In this document: positions 26,059 through 34,033 of the stretch, piece by piece
Layout: each line of letters opens with the position of its first letter
Position numbering within the stretch: position 1 is the first letter of the stretch
Origin: Sporosarcina sp.
Lineage (GTDB): Bacteria; Bacillota; Bacilli; Bacillales_A; Planococcaceae
Assembly (NCBI GenBank): GCA_029263895.1
Contig: JARIDO010000033.1
Location: 1-57,078 of the forward strand
Direction of reading: 5' to 3'
DNA: 57,078 nucleotides
Notes under the pieces: model-generated
Databases searched by the model: none
Seen by the model: the letters and a program-made list of their open reading frames with translations, nothing else
What the model was told of the DNA's origin: nothing
Made by a program: the position numbers and the translations under genes

Positions 26059-26165
26059 GAATAAAACCCCTTTCTACAATGTTTCATAGATACTATAACT
26101 AGTATACAACATTTTTGTAGAAAAATTAAGTAGTTTCATACTTTTAAATGAAATTGTAACTACTT

Positions 26166-27398
26166 TTAGATGGCCCAGTTGCCATTTCTGAATACGGCTT
26201 CTGATTTGTTATCATCCGAAATCCCGTCAATATTCATTTGTTCAGAACCAATCATAAAATCGACATGTGTAATGCTTTGATTTAGGCCGGCTTTGATTAA
26301 TTCTTCACGAGACATCTTTTTTCCACCTTCAATACAAAAAGCATAAGCACTTCCTATTGCTAAGTGATTTGAAGCATTCTCATCGAATAACGTATTGTAA
26401 AATAACAAGCCGGATTCGGAAATTGGGGATTGGTGTGGAACTAATGCTACCTCACCTAAAAATTTCGCGCCTTCATCAGTATCGATAAGTCTTTTCAATA
26501 CTTCTTCGCCTTGTTCAGCAACGACATCAGTAATACGCCCATCTTTAAATGTGATTTTAAATTTATCAATAACGTTACCGCCGTAACTTAATGGTTTTGT
26601 ACTCGAAACATAGCCGTTTACACCTGTCTTTAATGGAACGGTAAAGACTTCTTCTGTCGGCATATTTGCCATAAATGTATGGCCTTTTTCGTTGATGCTT
26701 CCTGCTCCGCACCATAGATGGCCTTCTGGTAATTCAATCGTTAAATCAGTCCCAGGTGCAGTGTAATGGAGTTTGCGGTATCGTTTAGCATTTAAATAGT
26801 CGACTTTTTCATGAAGCGTATTATCATGCTCAACCCAAGCTTGTATTGGATCTGGTTGATCTGCACGAACGGATTTTAATATTGCGTCCCAAAGTGCTTC
26901 AACTTGTCGCTCTTCAGATAGTTCTGGGAAGACCTTTGCTGCCCATGCTTTGGATGGAGCCGCCAAAACAGTCCAACTTACTTTATCTGATTGTACGTAT
27001 TGTCGATATTTATCAAGCGCAGTACCGGCAGCTCTTTGTGCATCTGCAATGCGACTTGGATCAATATCTTTTAGTAAATCGGGGTTTTGCGAAACGATAC
27101 TCATAAAGGCTGCACCATTTTCAGCGAGTTGTTCTCGTTCTAATATTACCCATTCAGGAAACTCTGTGAAGGAGTCAGCGGGTGCGTTTTTGTATCTGAG
27201 TAAAGATATGTCATCATCTGACCAGTCGACAAATACATGGCGAGCACCTTCGTTGTATGCTACTTCAGTAATTCGGCGCACTAAGTCAGCTGTTTCTATA
27301 GAAGCAGCTATGTAGAGATACTGATTTGGTTGAATATTAACCCCAACTTTAACAGCTAGTTCTGCATAACGAGAAAGTTGGTTTTCGAATGTAGACAT
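26166..27398 (-). CDS. M29 family aminopeptidase (AmpS/PepS-like)
   Basis: 410 residues. Thermophilic-aminopeptidase (M29) features: the N-terminal LSRYAELAVKVGVNIQPNQ, the metal-ligand segments PEGHLWCGAGSINEKG, FMANMPTEEVFT (two Glu) and HLAIGSAY, and C-terminal HVDFMIGS with Asp. A cobalt/zinc-activated exopeptidase in the cytoplasm. A GTG three codons earlier overlaps the ribosome binding site; ATG 27398 (AGGAG 8 bases upstream) is used. Together with the pepF-like gene nearby and the app transporter it contributes to peptide utilisation. Confidence 0.9.
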   Translation of the reverse strand: MSTFENQLSRYAELAVKVGVNIQPNQYLYIAASIETADLVRRITEVAYNEGARHVFVDWSDDDISLLRYKNAPADSFTEFPEWVILEREQLAENGAAFMSIVSQNPDLLKDIDPSRIADAQRAAGTALDKYRQYVQSDKVSWTVLAAPSKAWAAKVFPELSEERQVEALWDAILKSVRADQPDPIQAWVEHDNTLHEKVDYLNAKRYRKLHYTAPGTDLTIELPEGHLWCGAGSINEKGHTFMANMPTEEVFTVPLKTGVNGYVSSTKPLSYGGNVIDKFKITFKDGRITDVVAEQGEEVLKRLIDTDEGAKFLGEVALVPHQSPISESGLLFYNTLFDENASNHLAIGSAYAFCIEGGKKMSREELIKAGLNQSITHVDFMIGSEQMNIDGISDDNKSEAVFRNGNWAI

Positions 27399-27526
27399 AG
27401 TTGACACTCCTTTTTATTGTTTAAAACAATAGTAACAATACTCTGTACAATTCCGCAACAATAACAAACAAAAAACAATTATGTGACATTCTGATTAAAT
27501 CTCTAATGAAAATATTTTCAGGTTAC

Positions 27527-27553
27527 TAAAGAAAGAGAAAAAGATGCCGAAAT
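27527..27553 (+). promoter_or_regulatory. Sigma-D (flagellar sigma) promoter of motAB
   Basis: TAAA (27527-27530), exactly 15 bases, then GCCGAAAT (27546-27553). This is one base away from the Bacillus sigma-D consensus TAAA-N15-GCCGATAT and 33 bases before the motA start. Confidence 0.85.
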
Positions 27554-27586
27554 AAGAAGAAGAATGGAATATTTGGAGGTTCTACT

Positions 27587-28402
27587 ATGGATTTTTCAAC
27601 AATCGTAGGTTTAATACTTGGATTTGTAGCATTGCTAGTCGGTATGTCGATGAAAGGCGTGCCTGTAGACAATCTTTTTAACATCGCTGCAATTCTCATT
27701 ATTTTTGTTGGTACGGCAGCAGCAGTAATCATTGCATTTCCAACGAGTGAATTAAAACGTGTACCTAAGCTCTTTGGGGTGCTTTTTAAAGAAAAGAAAA
27801 TGGCTTCTGACGCGGATATCATTCGTATGTTTTCTGGTTGGGCTGATGTTGCTCGTCGTGAAGGACTTTTAGCTTTGGAAGCTAAATCAGATGAAATTCA
27901 AGATCCATTTTTAAAAAGTGGCCTTGGATTAGCGATTGACGGTCAAAATGCTGACTACATTCGCGACGTTTTGAGTGAAGAAGTAGACGCTATGGAAAAT
28001 CGTCATGCCGCTGGTTCTTTAATCTTTGCACAAGCAGGTACATATGCCCCGACACTTGGTGTACTTGGTGCCGTTGTTGGTCTAATTGCCGCATTGAAAA
28101 ACTTGAATGATATTGACGCGCTTGGTCATGCGATATCTGCAGCATTCATTGCAACATTGCTAGGGATTTTCACTGGTTATGTATTATGGCATCCGTTTGC
28201 AAATAAATTAAAACGTAAGTCAAGTGAAGAGGTAAGACAGAAGATGATGATGATTGAAGGTATTCTTTCTGTACTAGAAGGGGAAGCCCCAAGAGTCATC
28301 GAACAAAAGCTTTCATCTTATCTATCCGTAGAAGAACGCCGTAAATTGGCTGCTATCAATTCGGTGGATAAGGAGGCTGGCCAGTTTGCCGAAGAGACGT
28401 AA
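27587..28402 (+). CDS. motA: Flagellar motor stator protein MotA
   Basis: 271 residues, four membrane helices. It matches the proton-type MotA of Bacillus (not MotP) in GWADVARREGLLALE, AGTYAPTLGVLGAVVGLIAAL, HAISAAFIATLLGIFTGYVLWHPFANKLKRKS and the tail VIEQKLSSYL. It forms the 5:2 MotA:MotB proton channel that drives the flagellum. ATG 27587 with GGAGG upstream. motB overlaps by 17 bases. A sigma-D promoter precedes it, so expression is expected with late flagellar genes. Confidence 0.96.
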   Translation: MDFSTIVGLILGFVALLVGMSMKGVPVDNLFNIAAILIIFVGTAAAVIIAFPTSELKRVPKLFGVLFKEKKMASDADIIRMFSGWADVARREGLLALEAKSDEIQDPFLKSGLGLAIDGQNADYIRDVLSEEVDAMENRHAAGSLIFAQAGTYAPTLGVLGAVVGLIAALKNLNDIDALGHAISAAFIATLLGIFTGYVLWHPFANKLKRKSSEEVRQKMMMIEGILSVLEGEAPRVIEQKLSSYLSVEERRKLAAINSVDKEAGQFAEET

Positions 28403-29147
28403 AAAGAAAAAAGCTGATCATCATATGGACGAATCTTGGCTACTGCCTTATTCCGACTTGATGACCTTGTTGCTAGCGCTATTTATTGTTCTATTCGCTT
28501 CAAGCTCTGTAGATGAAGCAAAGTTACAGCAGATGTCGCAAGTTTTCAATGAAATCATAGATGGTGGAAGTGGCTTATTAGAAAATACCGCACCTAATCC
28601 ACAGCCAGTACCGGTAAAACCAGATGAAGACGAGGAAGAAGATAATTCGTCTTATCTAGAGGATCAAAAATCGCTAGGTGAAATTCAACGCCGTGTTGAT
28701 GAATACATTGCTATCAATGAACTTGAAAATCAATTCGCTACAAAGTTAACAGATGAAGGACTTATGGTCACAATACGTGATAGTATTTTATTCGCTACTG
28801 GAAGTGCAAACATTACTCCAGACAATATGCACATTGCGGATGATATTTCGGAACTTTTGAGATTCGATCCACCTCGTCATATTATTGTGACTGGTCATAC
28901 AGATGACGTCCCAATGAATTCAACTGAATTCAAATCAAATTGGGAGCTAAGTGTTATGCGCGCAGTAAACTTCCTGAAAATCATTGTTAAGGACGATCAA
29001 ATCGATCCATTGCTATTTAGTGCAAAGGGATACGGTGAATTTCAACCAATTGCAATGAATGATACACCTGAAGGTCGCGCACAAAACCGACGTGTAGAAG
29101 TATTAATACAACCACTTGTTATGTCAGATGGTACGGCTGTTGAATAA
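28386..29147 (+). CDS. motB: Flagellar motor stator protein MotB
   Basis: 253 residues: a basic N-terminus (MPKRRKKKKAD), a single membrane helix carrying the proton-binding Asp24 in PYSDLMTLLLALFIV, a plug/linker, and a C-terminal OmpA-like peptidoglycan-binding domain (ILFATGSANI, VTGHTDDVP, NWELSVMRA, GYGEFQPIA, NRRVEVLI). The residue type at 24 and flanking sequence agree with a proton-driven stator. Start TTG 28386 inside motA with AAGGAGG upstream, so translation is coupled. A terminator follows. Confidence 0.95.
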   Translation: MPKRRKKKKADHHMDESWLLPYSDLMTLLLALFIVLFASSSVDEAKLQQMSQVFNEIIDGGSGLLENTAPNPQPVPVKPDEDEEEDNSSYLEDQKSLGEIQRRVDEYIAINELENQFATKLTDEGLMVTIRDSILFATGSANITPDNMHIADDISELLRFDPPRHIIVTGHTDDVPMNSTEFKSNWELSVMRAVNFLKIIVKDDQIDPLLFSAKGYGEFQPIAMNDTPEGRAQNRRVEVLIQPLVMSDGTAVE

Positions 29148-29155
29148 CAAATTAT

Positions 29156-29190
29156 AAAAAGATGCCATTCTTTATGAATGGCATCTTTTT
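29156..29190 (+). terminator. Terminator of motAB
   Basis: AAAAAGATGCCATTC / GAATGGCATCTTTTT with a five-base loop. Confidence 0.9.
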
Positions 29191-29240
29191 AGTGTGGAAA
29201 ATTGTATGGACTTAATGTGCGTGGAGTGTACGTGATGTGT

Positions 29241-29909
29241 CCGCGCGCCCGTAAACGAGTGGAAACGCCCGAAAAGAGTGTTCGCACGCCCGTAAGCGAG
29301 GGGAATCGCCCGAAAAAGTGTTCGCGCGCCCGTAAACGAGGGAAATCGCCCGCAAAGAGTGTCCGCGCGCCCGTAAGCGAGGGAAACCGCCCGAAAAGAG
29401 TGTCCGCGCGCCCGTAAACGAGGGGAATCGCCCGAAAAGAGTGCCCGCGCGCCCGTAAGCGAGTGAAACCGCCCGAAAAGAGTGTACGCGCGCCCGTAAA
29501 CGAGTGGAATCGCCCGAAAAGAGTGCCCGCGCGCCCGTAAACGAGTGGAATCGCCCGAAAAAGTGTTCGCGCGCCCGTAAGCGAGGGGAAACGCCCGAAA
29601 AGAGTGTCCGCGCGCCCGTAAACGAGGGAAATCGCCCGAAAAGAGTGTCCGCGCGCCCGTAAGCGAGGGGAAACGCCCGAAAAGAGTGTCCGCGCGCCCG
29701 TAAACGAGTGGAATCGCTCGAAAAGAGTGTCCGCGCGCCCGTAAACGAGAGGAATCGCCCGAAAAGAGTGTCCGCGCGCCCGTAAACGAGTGGAATCGCC
29801 CGAAAAGAGTGTCCGCGCGCCCGTAAGCGAGGGGAAACGCCCGAAAAGAGTGTCCGCGCGCCCGTAAGCGAGAGGAATCGCCCGTAAAAGAGAAATATCG
29901 CCCGAAAAC
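29241..29909 (+). repeat. GC-rich tandem array, 16 units of 41 bp, core CGCCCGnAAA
   Basis: The invariant CCCG of each unit recurs at 29251, 29292, 29332, 29373, 29414, 29455, 29496, 29537, 29577, 29618, 29659, 29700, 29741, 29782, 29823 and 29864 (41-base period, twice 40). Each unit holds two cores 20 and 21 bases apart, one followed by taa(a/g)cgag and one by aaaagagtgt, so about 33 cores in all; a shortened last piece ends near 29909. GC is near 60 percent, far above the surroundings. Long minus-strand reading frames through it are a by-product of the repeat. It fills the convergent gap between motB and the DUF1128 gene. Confidence 0.95.
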
Positions 29910-29920
29910 AGCACCCACTA

Positions 29921-29966
29921 AATTAAAAGAATCCCTCATATTTAAGTATGAGGGATTCTTTTAATT
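29921..29966. terminator. Terminator of the DUF1128 gene
   Basis: A perfect 19-base stem (AATTAAAAGAATCCCTCAT and complement), eight-base loop. It separates the repeat array from the DUF1128 gene, whose stop codon overlaps it. Confidence 0.9.
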
Positions 29967-30186
29967 ATTTTCGCATGGAACCTAGCTCAGCTGCGATTGC
30001 TTGCATTTCATTTGGCGTGATGTTTTGGCGCTTCATAACCATTTCGTACATGTAGTGAAGATCTTCGTATTGTTCTGTGCTGAAGTTCTCAGCTTTCATT
30101 GCGTCAACATTAACCATGCGTAGTTTTTCTTTGATTCCCTCAATCATAAACGTGACATTTTCTGTTGTTGGATTTGATAGATTCAT
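29965..30186 (-). CDS. DUF1128 family protein (YfkK-like)
   Basis: 73 residues, soluble and helical. NVTFMIEGIKEKLRMVN, FSTEQYEDLHYMYEMV and the C-terminal EMQAIAAELGSMRK match the DUF1128 family (B. subtilis YfkK; recalled). Function unknown. ATG 30186 is preferred over an upstream in-frame TTG, since AAGGCGGA lies in front of it and the family begins here. Monocistronic. Confidence 0.8.
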   Translation of the reverse strand: MNLSNPTTENVTFMIEGIKEKLRMVNVDAMKAENFSTEQYEDLHYMYEMVMKRQNITPNEMQAIAAELGSMRK

Positions 30187-30357
30187 GATTTTTGTTCCGC
30201 CTTTCAATTATCATCTTCTTATCATTCCATTATTCTTCTGTAGTGTCAATGTGCATGAGTGTTATTCCATACTCTACAAGCTGCGGTTTCTTAGTTAGAT
30301 AGAGTATTATGCTTACTACAAAAATGAATAATTTATGCTTGTAAAACCATTATAATG

Positions 30358-30383
30358 GTTTGTTTTAATTCGCCAGAGGGTAT
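30358..30383 (+). promoter_or_regulatory. Candidate sigma-B (general stress) promoter of the YtxH-like gene
   Basis: GTTTGT (30358-30363), 14 bases, then GGGTAT (30378-30383), close to the sigma-B consensus GTTTAA-N12..15-GGGWAW. A TATAAT overlaps (30381-30386), so a sigma-A promoter is also possible. Confidence 0.45.
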
Positions 30384-30423
30384 AATGAGATATGCGAAAA
30401 AGTGTGAATTGGAGTGATTTGGA

Positions 30424-30807
30424 ATGGGGAAGAGTAAATTTTCAAGGTACTTATTAATTGGGGCTTTAACAGGTGCTGCCATTAGTATGTTTGACCGAAA
30501 TACGCGTAATGAAGTGAAGCGTAAGACGAAGAATATTTCCTCACAGGCAAGTTTTTATACGAAAAATCCAGAAGTTTTAAAAATGAAATTTCAGGAGAAA
30601 CAGGAACAATTGCAAAACATTTATAATCAGTTTTCGGGAGATGCATTATACATTAAAGATCAGGTTGAAGAACTAAAGACGCTGACCCCTCAAGTAAAAG
30701 AACTTGTTGTAAATACAAAAGATGCATTTGTGGAGTCTAAGGACGAATATAAATCTATTGTAAGTGAAATACCGCAAGCGACGAATGTAATGAATGTAAA
30801 AAAGTAA
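30424..30807 (+). CDS. YtxH-like general stress protein
   Basis: 127 residues: a short N-terminal glycine/alanine hydrophobic segment (YLLIGALTGAAISMFD) followed by a basic, helical coiled-coil-like region, the layout of YtxH/gas-vesicle GvpP-like stress proteins in Bacillales. A precise match is not claimed. ATG 30424 with GGAG upstream. The YihY gene follows 26 bases later, so a two-gene unit is likely. A sigma-B-like promoter lies in front; B. subtilis ytxH is itself a sigma-B gene (recalled). Confidence 0.65.
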   Translation: MGKSKFSRYLLIGALTGAAISMFDRNTRNEVKRKTKNISSQASFYTKNPEVLKMKFQEKQEQLQNIYNQFSGDALYIKDQVEELKTLTPQVKELVVNTKDAFVESKDEYKSIVSEIPQATNVMNVKK

Positions 30808-30833
30808 GCAGTTTTGAAAGGAGTGACTCGGAT

Positions 30834-31772
30834 GTGAGTGAACAGAACCAACGGGCCTCTTCAAATGGCATTGTAAAAAAGAAAGATAATGTTATGCACT
30901 TCTTTAATGATGTGAAAGAAAGTGAAGATGGGAAGTTTGATGTTACGACAATGAGTGGTTTCATGAAAGAATTATTGTATAGAATAAAAAAAGTGGATGT
31001 AACCGGCTTAGGCTCTCAACTCGCTTTCTTTTTTCTATTGTCTTTATTTCCTCTACTAATCTTTGTAATGACGTTATTGCCATTTTTAAATTTAGATCAA
31101 GATCAGATATTCTTGTTTATAAGGGAATATGCGCCAGGAACTGTAGCGACGCTTATAGAGGATACGCTGTCAGATGTACTTAAGAATCGAAATGGCGGTT
31201 TGCTTTCTATTGGTATTTTAGCAACAGTTTGGTCTGCTTCAAAAGGGATGAATGCACTAACAAAGGCGTTAAACCGCTCATATTTTACTGAAGAAGATCG
31301 TTCGTTTATTGTAGCGCGTGGAATGTCTGTTGTGTTTACGATCATGCTAATTACGGTACTAATTATCGCACTTGTATTGCCGGTATTCGGTCAACAAATT
31401 GGAGAGATAGTTTTTTCTTATATAGGATTTAAAGAAGGATTTCTAACGATTTGGGCTAGTGTTCGCTGGATTTTACCACCAGTCCTAATTTTTGTAGTAT
31501 TTACTGCAATTTATTGGCTCGTACCTAATTTGAAAATTCCTTTCAAAAGTGCCATACCAGGTGCGTTGTTTGCAACAGTAGGTTGGATTATTACTTCGCT
31601 TGCATTCTCCTTTTATGTTGGTAACTTCGGCAGTTATGCCGGCACGTATGGAAGTATTGGTGCGATTATTGTTTTAATGATGTGGCTCTATTTCTCAGCA
31701 ATAATTCTTATGGTTGGTGGACAAATCAATGCAGTGATGAAAGAAAAAAACGAAGCAAGATTGATAAAATAA
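30834..31772 (+). CDS. YihY/virulence factor BrkB family membrane protein
   Basis: 312 residues. About 70 N-terminal soluble residues are followed by six membrane helices of the YihY/BrkB family: GLGSQLAFFFLLSLFPLLIF, WSASKGMNALTKALNRSY, LKIPFKSAIPGALFATVGW and YGSIGAIIVLMMWLYFSA. Formerly mis-annotated as ribonuclease BN; the function is unsettled. Start GTG 30834, with AAAGGAG 10 bases upstream (an ATG three bases earlier is out of frame). A strong terminator ends the unit. Confidence 0.88.
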   Translation: MSEQNQRASSNGIVKKKDNVMHFFNDVKESEDGKFDVTTMSGFMKELLYRIKKVDVTGLGSQLAFFFLLSLFPLLIFVMTLLPFLNLDQDQIFLFIREYAPGTVATLIEDTLSDVLKNRNGGLLSIGILATVWSASKGMNALTKALNRSYFTEEDRSFIVARGMSVVFTIMLITVLIIALVLPVFGQQIGEIVFSYIGFKEGFLTIWASVRWILPPVLIFVVFTAIYWLVPNLKIPFKSAIPGALFATVGWIITSLAFSFYVGNFGSYAGTYGSIGAIIVLMMWLYFSAIILMVGGQINAVMKEKNEARLIK

Positions 31773-31780
31773 CGTTATGA

Positions 31781-31819
31781 AAATCCCCTATGGAATCAAT
31801 TATTCCATAGGGGATTTTG
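31781..31819. terminator. Terminator between the YihY gene and the metal ATPase gene
   Basis: AAAATCCCCTATGGAAT with its complement, five-base loop, flanked by A and T runs, so usable from both convergent genes. Confidence 0.88.
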
Positions 31820-31846
31820 TATGCAACTGGTTATTGGATAGCGTTT

Positions 31847-33754
31847 TTATTTTTCTATTGTATTCAGCATTCGTAAGCCATTTAAAATAACAAGAATTGT
31901 ACTTCCTTCATGACCAATGACACCAAGCGGAAGATCTAATGCTTGCATGAAGTTTGAAATAATGAGAAGTGCAATAACTGCAACTGAGAAAAAAACATTT
32001 TGTTTAACGATACGTTGCATCTTTCTTGAGAGTTTAATGGCATAGGATATGCGTGTTAAATCGTTTTTCATTAAAACAATATCAGCTGTTTCTAAAGCCA
32101 CATCGGTACCTTCACCCATTGCAATGCCGGAAGTTGCTGTTGCTAATGCAGGGGCGTCATTAATACCGTCTCCTACCATGCCCACCTTATCGTATTTAGT
32201 AATGAGTTGTTTTAGTTGATCTACTTTTGCCTCTGGTAAACATTCCGCAACATAGGAGTCGACTCCTGCTTCCTTCGCGATAGCTGCTGCCGTTTTTTCA
32301 TTATCACCGGTTAACATGATGGTCTTGATTCCGGCTTTTTTCAGTTCTTTAATTGCTTGAACCGTTTCTGCGCGTAGTGTATCTTTTAACGCTGCGGCTG
32401 CAACGATTCCATTTTTGTCTTTTAGATAAATGACTGTTTTTCCTTGTTCAGCAAATAGTAAACTAGCACCGTCTTTGAATTGAGCTGTTAATGCTTCGCC
32501 TACGAAACGTGGGTTACCAACTGAAAATTCTTCGCTGTCTGAAAATGCACGTATACCAAAACCCGGTTTATCTTCGATTTGAAGGGAACGATTGTATTGG
32601 ATACCTAACGAATTTGCATAATCAACTATGGCGACTGCTAGTGGATGATTTGACTGTGATTCAATGCTCGCAAGTGTTGCTAAAGCAATATCGATATCTT
32701 CGTTATCCCGAACAATGAAATCAGTAACGACAGGTTTCCCTTTTGTTAACGTTCCTGTTTTATCGAACGCAATTGCCTTTATAGAACCTAAATGCTCAAG
32801 ATGCACGCCACCTTTAAATAGCACGCCGCGTTTTGCACCATTAGAAACGGCTGCTAAAGTTGCAGGCATTATAGATGCTACGAGAGCACAAGGTGAAGCG
32901 ACGACTAGAAGAACGATTGCGCGATAAATTGTTGTCATCCAATCCCAGTCGAATAGAAAGTGGGGAAGAATCATCATAACTAAAACAGTACCAAGAACAA
33001 TTTTGACGTACGTACCTTCAAAGCGTTCAATGAATTGTTGGGAAGGAGATTTTTCGCTCTGTGCACTTTGCACCATCGTGATGATTTTTTGGAAAAGCGT
33101 TTCGGAGCTGGGTTTTGTCATTTCCATTTGAATGGCTCCACTTAGGTTGACGGTTCCCGCAAATAATTCGTCGTCGACTTCTTTTGTAACTGGAACAGAT
33201 TCACCATTGATAGCAGACATATCGATATAAGTTGCCCCGAATGTGATTTTTCCATCAGCCGGGATTCGTTCACCTGGCTTTACGAGTAGGTGAGATCCGA
33301 CTGTGAGAGAACTTGTTTGTACTTTAATTTCTGTTCCATCTTCTTTGATGAGCCAAGCTTCTTCAGGTTGAAGTTCCATTAACGCCGAGATTTCTTTATG
33401 GCTTTTATTTAATGTGTACGTTTCAAGTGCGCCACTTACAGCGAAAATGAAAATTAGAATTGCACCTTCTGCCCAGTAACCGATGAGCCCAGATCCAATC
33501 GCAGCAAACACCATTAGCATTTCAACGTTTAACTCTTTGTTTGCAATCGTTTCTTCTATGCCTTCTTTCGCTTTTGCGAAACCTCCAATTGCGAACGCAA
33601 GGATATACAAAATAATGGATAGTGTATCAACGCCACTTCTACTAGTAAACCAAGCAATTGCGATGAGTACGCCTGCGATTAAAGCGGCAATCAGTTCAAT
33701 GTGAATCGTCCATTTTGCAAGGGGCTTTTCTCGTTGCTCACTTATTGTTGTCAT
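31847..33754 (-). CDS. pfeT: P1B-4-type metal-transporting ATPase (PfeT/ZosA-like)
   Basis: 635 residues. The ion-site motif SPC is at 287-289, the phosphorylation motif DKTGT at 331-335, the nucleotide-domain His-Pro in SNHPLA, GDGINDAPA, and the terminal HEGST motif near 615-619. SPC plus HEG(S/G)T and the absence of an N-terminal CxxC metal-binding domain define P1B-4 pumps. B. subtilis PfeT (formerly ZosA) exports Fe(II) and is controlled by PerR (recalled). Co or Zn are alternative substrates. The upstream PerR- and Fur-like sites support the iron-export reading. ATG 33754 with AGGAGG upstream. Confidence 0.85.
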   Translation of the reverse strand: MTTISEQREKPLAKWTIHIELIAALIAGVLIAIAWFTSRSGVDTLSIILYILAFAIGGFAKAKEGIEETIANKELNVEMLMVFAAIGSGLIGYWAEGAILIFIFAVSGALETYTLNKSHKEISALMELQPEEAWLIKEDGTEIKVQTSSLTVGSHLLVKPGERIPADGKITFGATYIDMSAINGESVPVTKEVDDELFAGTVNLSGAIQMEMTKPSSETLFQKIITMVQSAQSEKSPSQQFIERFEGTYVKIVLGTVLVMMILPHFLFDWDWMTTIYRAIVLLVVASPCALVASIMPATLAAVSNGAKRGVLFKGGVHLEHLGSIKAIAFDKTGTLTKGKPVVTDFIVRDNEDIDIALATLASIESQSNHPLAVAIVDYANSLGIQYNRSLQIEDKPGFGIRAFSDSEEFSVGNPRFVGEALTAQFKDGASLLFAEQGKTVIYLKDKNGIVAAAALKDTLRAETVQAIKELKKAGIKTIMLTGDNEKTAAAIAKEAGVDSYVAECLPEAKVDQLKQLITKYDKVGMVGDGINDAPALATATSGIAMGEGTDVALETADIVLMKNDLTRISYAIKLSRKMQRIVKQNVFFSVAVIALLIISNFMQALDLPLGVIGHEGSTILVILNGLRMLNTIEK

Positions 33755-33769
33755 AATATAACCTCCTAA

Positions 33770-33786
33770 TTGAGAATGATATTCAA
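33770..33786 (-). promoter_or_regulatory. Fur-box-like palindrome in the pfeT leader
   Basis: TTGAGAATGATATTCAA, an 8-1-8 imperfect palindrome resembling the 7-1-7 Fur box TGATAAT-N-ATTATCA. It lies directly upstream of the ribosome binding site, about 100 bases after the predicted transcription start. Confidence 0.45.
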
Positions 33787-33812
33787 TTTCAAAACGCTTA
33801 ATAAAGTAGGAA

Positions 33813-33840
33813 AGTCGGTACCTGTAGTTAGGAACCGACT
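33813..33840 (-). promoter_or_regulatory. Leader hairpin of the pfeT transcript
   Basis: AGTCGGTTCC and GGTACCGACT pair (one mismatch) around an eight-base loop within the 5' untranslated region, followed by a weak pyrimidine stretch. It may be an attenuator or mRNA stabiliser; no riboswitch class was recognised. Confidence 0.4.
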
Positions 33841-33870
33841 CAAAACAGTTAAACTAAAGTAATTATGAAA

Positions 33871-33902
33871 TTAGAATAATTATCGTTAAGGATATTATAG
33901 CA
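33871..33902 (-). promoter_or_regulatory. pfeT promoter with PerR-box-like operator
   Basis: On the minus strand an extended -10, TGCTATAAT (33894-33902), is followed immediately by CGATAATTATTCTAA (33871-33885), which agrees with the PerR box TTATAATNATTATAA at 11 of 14 fixed positions. The position at or just after the transcription start fits repression by PerR. Confidence 0.6.
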
Positions 33903-33980
33903 TGTAAAAGTGAACAAAGTGACAATTATGCTTTAATTTACTATCATTTTTTTTCGCTCTGAGATATGAGAAGCAAATTA

Positions 33981-34027
33981 AATATAAAACCCCTTAAACA
34001 AAGGGGATTAACCTGTTGTTTAAGGGG
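33981..34027 (-). terminator. Terminator of the fumarase gene
   Basis: CCCCTTAAACAA pairs with TTGTTTAAGGGG (33990-34026) and is followed by TTTTATATT on the minus strand. Confidence 0.85.
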
Positions 34028-34033
34028 GGAGGA

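Noticed and set aside
29241-29909. CRISPR array
   Set aside because: The whole 41-bp unit is repeated; there are no unique spacers and no cas genes nearby.
29172-29939. Two long overlapping minus-strand reading frames and a plus-strand one through the repeat array, giving Arg/Gly/Thr-rich repeat 'proteins' of about 240-255 residues
   Set aside because: A 41-bp unit free of stops stays open in several frames at once (three units = 41 codons). No ribosome binding site, and the frames shift where units are 40 bp. A by-product of the repeat.
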